Shown one piece after another: positions 7,889 through 11,438 of a stretch of DNA of 11,438 bases. The notes below the pieces were generated by a model. The model saw nothing but the letters and a program-made list of their open reading frames with translations, had not been told where the DNA came from and made no database searches. The position numbers were made by a program, and so were the translations under genes. How positions within the stretch are numbered: the stretch's first letter is position 1; each line of letters opens with the position of its first letter. The stretch lies in NCBI GenBank assembly GCA_963643215.1, contig CAVIJY010000053.1, forward strand, positions 1 to 11,438, given 5' to 3'. Origin of the DNA: Darwinimomas sp963643215 (GTDB taxonomy: Bacteria > Bacillota > Clostridia > Lachnospirales > Lachnospiraceae).

Positions 7889-8938
7889 TTATTCGATAGC
7901 TGTATAATCAGCGGGAACTGTGATGCCGAGCTGCTCGCAGATGACGGCGTTGTACTTCTTTACAGGATTCTGGTAGTACTCTATAGGCATTTCCGAGATG
8001 TTGCTCTCGCCGGTGAGAATCTTTGCCGCCATCTTGCCTGTTGTGACGCCAAGCTCATGATAGTCGATGGAAAGTGTTGCGATGCCGCATCCGGACGCGA
8101 TGCCCTCCTCACCTGCGATGATGGGAGTTCCGGCGGGAAGCGCCACATTGTTTATAGCTTCTGCACAGGATGCAGCCGTGTTGTCGGTGGGGATGTACAG
8201 GGCGTCACATTCGTCACAGGCTGTCGCAGTCACCGTAGCAACATCATTGGAGTCTGCAAATGTATATATATTGACGGTCAGACCGTTTTTCTCAAGAGCG
8301 GCCTTGACAACATCTGCCTGATATACGGAATTGGCCTCGGCGGAGCAGTAGAGTATGCCTATGGTCTTGGCATCGGGAAGAAGTTCCGAGAACATTGCGG
8401 CCTGCTGATCCAGAGGCGCGAGATCCGAGGTGCCGGAGATATTGCCGCCGACAGTACCGTTGAAGCCGTCAATGTCAAGTGCGACGCCGTACTCTGTGAC
8501 CGCGGTGCCGAGGATGGGGATGGACTGTGTGGCTGCTACAGCTGCCTGAAGCGCCGGAGTAGCATTGGCAAGGATGAGATCTACGCCGTCAGCGACAAAG
8601 CCGTTGGCTATAGTGGAGCAGGTGGGAATGTCATTTGATGCGTTCTGCTCTACAAATGTTACCTGATCGCCGAGTGCCTCGGTGAGGGCATCCTTAAAGC
8701 CCTGAGTAGCGGCGTCGAGAGCCTGATGCTGAACAAGCTGACATATTCCTACAACATAGCTTTCGGAGGATGTGTCTTCCGCGGCGGAGCTGCTGTCTGC
8801 CGCAGCCTCGGATTGAGCAGAGGCGGATGTGCTTTGTGCTGAGGTGCTTGTGCCGGATGTTGTGCTGCTTGAGGCGCAGGCTACAGCACTCAGGCATACA
8901 GCGGCTGCTGTGATTAAAACTGCCAGTTTCTTTTTCAT
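7889..8938 (-). CDS. ABC transporter substrate-binding lipoprotein (TrpX-type, PF04392)
   Basis: The extracellular solute receptor of the importer, 349 residues. A lipoprotein signal peptide (MKKKLAVLIT, hydrophobic to residue 20) leads to a lipobox AVAC with the lipidated Cys at 21. A flexible Ser/Thr/Ala/Glu linker (22-60) follows, and then the domain starting YVVGICQLVQHQALD (61-75), typical of the PF04392 family that includes the predicted tryptophan/tyrosine receptors TrpX. AAGGAG lies 6 bases before the ATG. It is the first structural gene; no strong promoter is visible between it and the repeat element (8939-9005), so transcription probably comes from the upstream leader promoter. The Tyr-codon leader upstream suggests tyrosine or another aromatic amino acid as ligand; the family alone does not settle this. 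Confidence 0.88.
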   Translation of the reverse strand: MKKKLAVLITAAAVCLSAVACASSSTTSGTSTSAQSTSASAQSEAAADSSSAAEDTSSESYVVGICQLVQHQALDAATQGFKDALTEALGDQVTFVEQNASNDIPTCSTIANGFVADGVDLILANATPALQAAVAATQSIPILGTAVTEYGVALDIDGFNGTVGGNISGTSDLAPLDQQAAMFSELLPDAKTIGILYCSAEANSVYQADVVKAALEKNGLTVNIYTFADSNDVATVTATACDECDALYIPTDNTAASCAEAINNVALPAGTPIIAGEEGIASGCGIATLSIDYHELGVTTGKMAAKILTGESNISEMPIEYYQNPVKKYNAVICEQLGITVPADYTAIE

Positions 8939-9005
8939 GATGATCTCCTTTTGTAAAAATTGTTGCGGCGTCTATGCTCCACTTTGACCGGTGCTAAACA
9001 AGCTC

Positions 9006-9211
9006 GGACTTTGGCTCATTGCTCCGCGTAGACCGCGGAAAACACGCTTTGCGGTTTTCCTTGCTATCGCGGCATTCGCCAAGGTCCCGTGCAAGCACGT
9101 GGCCGTCAAGAATCCCTCCCTTTGCCGCGGATATGCTTCGCGCATCCGCGGCTGCGTGAGTGCTTCTTGACTTCCCCGTATACGGGGGACTTTGGCTCAT
9201 TGCTCCGCGTA
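9006..9211. repeat. Folded intergenic element bounded by 25-bp direct repeats
   Basis: The 25-bp sequences at 9006-9030 and 9187-9211 are identical. Between them are packed inverted repeats: GGAAAAC/GTTTTCC (9037-9043 with 9054-9060, extended by CGC/GCG); CGTGC-AA-GCACG (about 9088-9099); an outer pair GTCAAGAA/TTCTTGAC (9105-9112 with 9164-9171) enclosing a GCCGCGGAT.../...CCGCGGC hairpin (9124-9152); and the perfect palindrome CCCCGTATACGGGG (9174-9187). Base composition is more GC-rich than its surroundings. ORFs crossing it have no credible ribosome site. It looks like a dispersed non-coding repeat inserted between the attenuator and the transporter gene; copy number elsewhere cannot be seen here. 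Confidence 0.7.
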
Positions 9212-9245
9212 AAAAATAGGGTGCTGCCGGAATGGCAGCACCCTA
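9211..9245 (-). terminator. Rho-independent terminator (attenuator) upstream of the ABC operon
   Basis: On the - strand a perfect 12-bp stem (TAGGGTGCTGCC, 9245-9234, with GGCAGCACCCTA, 9228-9217) closes a 5-base loop (ATTCC) and is followed by six T (9216-9211). On the + strand there is no T run after the stem, so the polarity is clear. It lies about 30 bases past the stop of the Tyr-rich leader ORF and about 270 bases before the first transporter gene, so it should stop transcription unless disrupted. Confidence 0.85.
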
Positions 9246-9274
9246 ATCTTCCTAAAGTATCAATATCAGAAAAT

Positions 9275-9421
9275 CTATTGGGGGCTTTCACACCGGTCGC
9301 GCAGATTCGGAGCACCATAATATCGGCCTACATAGTAGGCCGTGCTAAAGGCATAATAGGAGATGACAGACATCGCATGTCTGTCGGTGCGCATCGTGTC
9401 TCTTTTAAGGCAGATATTCAT
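9275..9421 (-). CDS. Tyrosine-rich leader peptide (48 codons)
   Basis: A short ORF whose translation probably senses charged tRNA-Tyr and is not expected to give a functional protein. The ATG at 9421 has AGGAG (9434-9430) 8 bases upstream; the longer in-frame start at 9463 lacks one. Codons 22-23, 29-30 and 34-35 are three Tyr-Tyr pairs (SYYAFSTAYYVGRYYG), six of 14 residues. The peptide has no signal sequence or recognisable domain. The ORF ends at TAG (9277-9275), just before the terminator. The second Tyr pair falls at the tip of hairpin B. Such an arrangement is the classical leader-peptide attenuator; most Firmicutes use T-box RNAs instead, and no T-box consensus (TGGNACCGCG) is seen here. 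A chance ORF or a genuine small protein are the alternatives. Confidence 0.7.
   Translation of the reverse strand: MNICLKRDTMRTDRHAMSVISYYAFSTAYYVGRYYGAPNLRDRCESPQ
9311..9346 (-). promoter_or_regulatory. Leader hairpin B and alternative antiterminator segment
   Basis: CGGCCTAC (9342-9335) pairs with GTAGGCCG (9331-9324) across the loop TAT; an outer AGCA/TGCT pair extends it. The 5' arm, AGCAC-GG-CCTA (9346-9336), can instead pair with TAGG-GTGCT in the terminator 5' arm (9245-9237): 9 base pairs with a 2-base bulge. The two pairings exclude each other. A ribosome paused at Tyr codons 34-35 (9322-9317) would cover the 3' arm of hairpin B and leave the 5' arm free to block the terminator. The pairing is seen in the sequence; the mechanism is inferred. 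Confidence 0.55.
9365..9385 (-). promoter_or_regulatory. Leader hairpin A
   Basis: A perfect 9-bp stem, GACAGACAT with ATGTCTGTC, around a 3-base loop, inside the leader ORF ahead of the first Tyr pair (codons 13-19). It may act as the pause hairpin that keeps polymerase and the leading ribosome in step, as in known leader-peptide attenuators, but no direct evidence shows this. Confidence 0.5.
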
Positions 9422-9476
9422 CACCTGATCTCCTCTCAGCAAATCTGTTGTGTGGAAAACCACCGTATATTTCGTA

Positions 9477-9505
9477 ATGATATCGCGCTAAAGCAGAAAA
9501 GCCAA
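9477..9505 (-). promoter_or_regulatory. Candidate promoter of the leader and ABC operon
   Basis: On the - strand TTGGCT (9505-9500, 4 of 6) and TATCAT (9482-9477, 5 of 6) are 17 bases apart. Transcription would start near 9470, giving about 50 bases before the leader ATG and about 260 bases to the terminator. A perfect TTGACA at 9512-9507 is 24 bases from the same -10, too far to be its partner. Confidence 0.5.
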
Positions 9506-9569
9506 TTGTCAACAGCACCAAAAGAAAACGGTGATTTGATATAAAAAGAATACATTTAGCACAAACACA

Positions 9570-9584
9570 ATGCTGGCGCAGCAT
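9570..9584. repeat. Short inverted repeat
   Basis: ATGCTG-GCG-CAGCAT, 6-bp perfect arms around 3 bases, lies between the divergent promoters. It could be an operator or part of the repeat-rich region; a sequence sharing CTGGCGCA recurs about 50 bases downstream (9623-9630). No function can be assigned. Confidence 0.35.
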
Positions 9585-9646
9585 GAAGAAATGCGGTGCA
9601 CTTTTCTTGACTGGTACAGCACTGGCGCAAAACAGCGGAAGGAATG

Positions 9647-9763
9647 TTCTGAAATCGGCATTTTCGGAAAATGGGAATATCCTAAAATCGGCATTTTCGA
9701 GAGACGACAACATCCTAAAATCGGCATTTTTGAAAAACGAGAACATCCTGAAATCGGCATTTT
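9647..9763. repeat. Four 33-bp tandem repeats upstream of the ATPase gene
   Basis: Units start at 9647, 9680, 9713 and 9746 (the last is 18 bp). Each begins with a conserved 18-bp block, consensus TCCTAAAATCGGCATTTT, followed by 15 bp of looser purine-rich sequence. The core AAAAT-CGGC-ATTTT has dyad symmetry. The period is close to three helical turns, and the array ends 2 bp before the -35 box of the next gene, which suggests an iteron-like protein-binding site. Because 33 is divisible by three, ORFs run through it in several frames; none has a ribosome site. Confidence 0.75.
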
Positions 9764-9765
9764 GA

Positions 9766-9793
9766 TTGACCGCCCCTTTCAGTGTGCTATACT
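9766..9793 (+). promoter_or_regulatory. Promoter of the DUF4143 ATPase gene
   Basis: TTGACC (9766-9771) and TATACT (9788-9793), each 5 of 6 to consensus, are 16 bases apart. Transcription would begin near 9800, so the mRNA leader is only about 18 bases and consists mainly of the ribosome site. Confidence 0.7.
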
Positions 9794-9814
9794 GAGCATA
9801 CGGGAAGGGGCGGT
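9769..9814. promoter_or_regulatory. Inverted repeat spanning promoter and ribosome site (possible operator)
   Basis: ACCGCCCCTT (9769-9778) and AAGGGGCGGT (9805-9814) are perfect 10-bp inverted copies flanking the -10 box. The left arm overlaps the -35 box and the right arm is the ribosome site. As the left arm lies upstream of the expected transcription start, a DNA operator is likelier than an mRNA hairpin. A smaller pair, TCAGT/ACTGA (9779-9783, 9791-9795), lies between. Confidence 0.5.
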
Positions 9815-9817
9815 TTT

Positions 9818-11137
9818 ATGCTGAAAAGAAAGATATACGACCGACTGCTGGGATGGAAGAAGTCCGATGACAAAAAATGCCTTGTTATCAAGGGAGCACG
9901 CCAGGTGGGAAAGACGTATCTGGTGCGCGTATTCGGAAAAGCAGAGTATGAGAGCTTTATAGAGATCAATTTTCTGCGGCGTCCGGAGCTTAAACAGATA
10001 TTTGCGGGCGAGCTGTCAGGAGATGAGATATATAAGAGGATGACGGCGATACTGCCGGGCATCAGACTGCTGCCGGGCAAGACGCTGATTTTCCTGGACG
10101 AGATCCAGAAATGTGCATCGGCGAGGACTGCGCTGAAATTTCTGGCGGAGGACGGAAGATATGATGTGATAGCATCAGGCTCACTGCTGGGACTTTCATA
10201 CGGAAACGATGACGATGACGAGGTCGGGCGAGTGGCGTCCATCCCGGTGGGATATGAGATACCGCTGATGATGTATTCCCTCGACTTTGAGGAGTTTCTG
10301 TGGGCGATGGGATACGCAGAGGATGCTATAGGATATCTGAAGGAACGATTTGACAGGCGCGAGCCGGTTTTGGACAGTATCCATCGCAAGTACGAGGAGC
10401 TGGTAAGGGAGTATATGGTCGTCGGAGGCATGCCGGAGGTGGTAGCCGATTTTGCAGAGCATATGGACTTCAACAGGGTACATGAGATCCAGAGCAGACT
10501 GATATCCGATTATGCCGATGATATAGCGCAGCATGCGAAGGGCACGGAAAAAGTCAAGGTCAGGCGGTGCTATGACTCGATACCTGCGCAGCTGGCGCGT
10601 GAGAACAAGAAGTTCAAATATTCCGAGGTGGAGAAGAAATCGACAGCCAAGAAATACGGTGGCAGCATACAGTGGCTTGTAGATGCCAACATGGCTCTGA
10701 TGTGCAGGAATCTGAGCATACCTGTCCTTCCGCTGAGGTATAACGAGAAGGACAACGAGTTCAAGTTATATATAAATGATACAGGGCTTTTGATGGCACT
10801 GTTTGGCTTTGATACGAAGCTGGCGGTCATGAACAACACGCTCACGGGATATGCCAAGGGCGGCATATATGAGAACTTTGTCGCAGAGGCGCTGGTCAAA
10901 AAAGGATATACACTTCACTACTATAAGCCGGATGATGAGAATGAGCTGGAGTTCATCATCGAAAAGGACGGAGCAGTGCTGCCGATAGAGGTCAAAGCCG
11001 GCAATACGGCTACGAAGTCGCTGAACAGATATATCGAAAGGCATCGCCCGCCGATCGCATATAAAATCATGGCGGGCAATGTGGGAGAAGCAGACGGGAA
11101 GCTGTCGATACCGCACTATATGGTGATGTTCTTATAG
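9818..11137 (+). CDS. AAA_14/DUF4143 ATPase
   Basis: A cytoplasmic ATPase of 439 residues and unknown biological role. The N-terminal AAA domain has Walker A GARQVGKT (26-33), Walker B LIFLDEIQ (90-97) and the sensor-like VIASGSLLG (117-125). The DUF4143 part includes EYMVVGGMPEVV (198-209), FKLYINDTGLL (315-325) and GIYENFVAEAL (349-359). The C-terminus carries ELEFIIEKDG...PIEVKAG (376-395), a PD-(D/E)xK-nuclease-like pattern, with Glu where many relatives have Asp. Length and order fit the family. ATG 9818 is chosen because AAGGGG (9805-9810) is 7 bases upstream and the family's basic start begins here, not at 9782. Such genes are often multicopy and variable in gut Clostridia and Bacteroidetes; regulation may involve the tandem repeats and inverted repeat upstream. 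A HEPN remnant follows. Confidence 0.9.
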   Translation: MLKRKIYDRLLGWKKSDDKKCLVIKGARQVGKTYLVRVFGKAEYESFIEINFLRRPELKQIFAGELSGDEIYKRMTAILPGIRLLPGKTLIFLDEIQKCASARTALKFLAEDGRYDVIASGSLLGLSYGNDDDDEVGRVASIPVGYEIPLMMYSLDFEEFLWAMGYAEDAIGYLKERFDRREPVLDSIHRKYEELVREYMVVGGMPEVVADFAEHMDFNRVHEIQSRLISDYADDIAQHAKGTEKVKVRRCYDSIPAQLARENKKFKYSEVEKKSTAKKYGGSIQWLVDANMALMCRNLSIPVLPLRYNEKDNEFKLYINDTGLLMALFGFDTKLAVMNNTLTGYAKGGIYENFVAEALVKKGYTLHYYKPDDENELEFIIEKDGAVLPIEVKAGNTATKSLNRYIERHRPPIAYKIMAGNVGEADGKLSIPHYMVMFL

Positions 11138-11165
11138 TGTGAACTTTGCAGCTGAGTTCCACTAA

Positions 11166-11405
11166 ATGTTCTATAGTGCTGGTAAGAATCCTGCCGCGGC
11201 CGAGACCGCGGCTGCTGAGACTGCAAACGAACACAATGAAACCTACTATCCCAAACCTGTTGAGCAGATTTGTTATCATTGCCGACAATCAGCGGAAAAG
11301 GCAATAAAAGCGCTGATGATATGTTACAGTGGATACATGATGTCGCAAGAAGGAGCTGAAGAGATCGTTCACTGCCATGAAGACTGTCTGTGCCACCTCA
11401 AATGA
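11166..11405 (+). pseudogene. HEPN-domain protein fragment, probably broken
   Basis: A 79-codon ORF containing YYPKPVEQICYHCRQSAEKA (residues 27-46), which matches the first half of HEPN domains, where ICxHCQQxAEKxLKA is the hallmark. The usual second half (a His-Asp-Leu turn and the last two helices) is not found before the TGA at 11403-11405. A neighbouring frame stays open from there to the window end, which may mean a frameshift. There is no RxxxxxH RNase motif. The N-terminal part holds a tandem duplication of AAAET (two 15-bp copies, about 11192-11221) with a GCCGCGG/CCGCGGC inverted repeat, unlike ordinary members. No clear ribosome site precedes ATG 11166. HEPN proteins commonly pair with nucleotidyltransferases; none is seen here. 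Confidence 0.5.
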
Positions 11406-11438
11406 CGATGCGCTTAACACTTTATTCTTTTATCTCAC

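Noticed and set aside
8994..9200. 68-codon ORF on - starting in the 25-bp repeat
   Set aside because: GGAG is only two bases from the ATG and the coding sequence is made of the hairpins; it looks like a by-product of the repeat element.
9206..9470. A T-box riboswitch controlling the ABC operon
   Set aside because: A T-box would be the usual Firmicutes solution and a terminator is present, but the conserved TGGNACCGCG antiterminator motif is absent upstream of it, while a Tyr-rich ORF with a ribosome site occupies the leader.
9089..9544. 151-codon ORF on + across the repeat element and leader
   Set aside because: It runs through inverted repeats, the terminator and the leader ORF on the other strand, has no ribosome site, and its sequence has no domain character.
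9647..9763. CRISPR array
   Set aside because: The conserved part is 18 bp and the 15-bp interval is similar between units, so there are no unique spacers; no cas genes are present.
9583..9765. 60-codon ORF on + with 11-residue repeats (NILKSAF)
   Set aside because: The repeats arise from the 33-bp array, which is open in several frames on both strands; there is no ribosome site before the ATG.
9782..9817. Earlier start for the DUF4143 ATPase at 9782
   Set aside because: It lies inside the promoter, upstream of the expected transcription start; the ribosome site fits ATG 9818.

Overview
The window looks like chromosome of a Gram-positive anaerobe of the Lachnospiraceae type (Clostridia). This is inferred from strong AGGAGG-type ribosome sites, sigma-A-like promoters, moderate base composition, a SipW-type signal peptide, a TrpXYZ-type ABC transporter and an AAA_14/DUF4143 ATPase. 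No rRNA, tRNA, insertion sequence or CRISPR array is visible.

Layout. Positions 1-72 hold a long hairpin with a short T run (probably the end of an upstream transcript), overlapped by a good promoter (71-99). That promoter drives a two-gene operon on + : an SLC13/ion-transporter-superfamily permease (151-1449) and an AbgA-like M20 amidohydrolase (1474-2811), a plausible uptake-and-hydrolysis pair for an N-acyl or aminoacyl-conjugated compound. Tail to tail with it, one base apart, lies a HAD phosphatase (2813-3478, -). A divergent gap leads to a membrane acyltransferase-3 protein (3686-4708, +). A 360-base gap with two small hairpins then precedes a secreted TasA/camelysin-like protein with a SipW-type signal peptide (5069-6046, +).

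From 6054 to 8938 on the - strand is a three-gene ABC importer operon in the order substrate-binding lipoprotein, permease, ATPase, of the TrpXYZ family (PF04392 binding protein). The most interesting region lies upstream of it (8939-9505, -): a promoter, a 48-codon ORF with a good ribosome site and three Tyr-Tyr codon pairs within 14 codons, a hairpin covering the second pair, and a 12-bp terminator hairpin with six T. A segment at the Tyr codons can pair either with its own hairpin partner or with the 5' arm of the terminator. I read this as a ribosome-mediated tyrosine attenuator controlling the transporter, which would make tyrosine (or an aromatic amino acid) the likely substrate. Between the terminator and the first structural gene sits a roughly 206-bp, highly folded element bounded by 25-bp perfect direct repeats.

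The right end (9570-11438, +) has four 33-bp tandem repeats, then a promoter lying inside an inverted repeat, then an AAA_14/DUF4143 ATPase (9818-11137). A short, probably broken HEPN-domain ORF follows (11166-11405). The last 33 bases hold nothing I can call.
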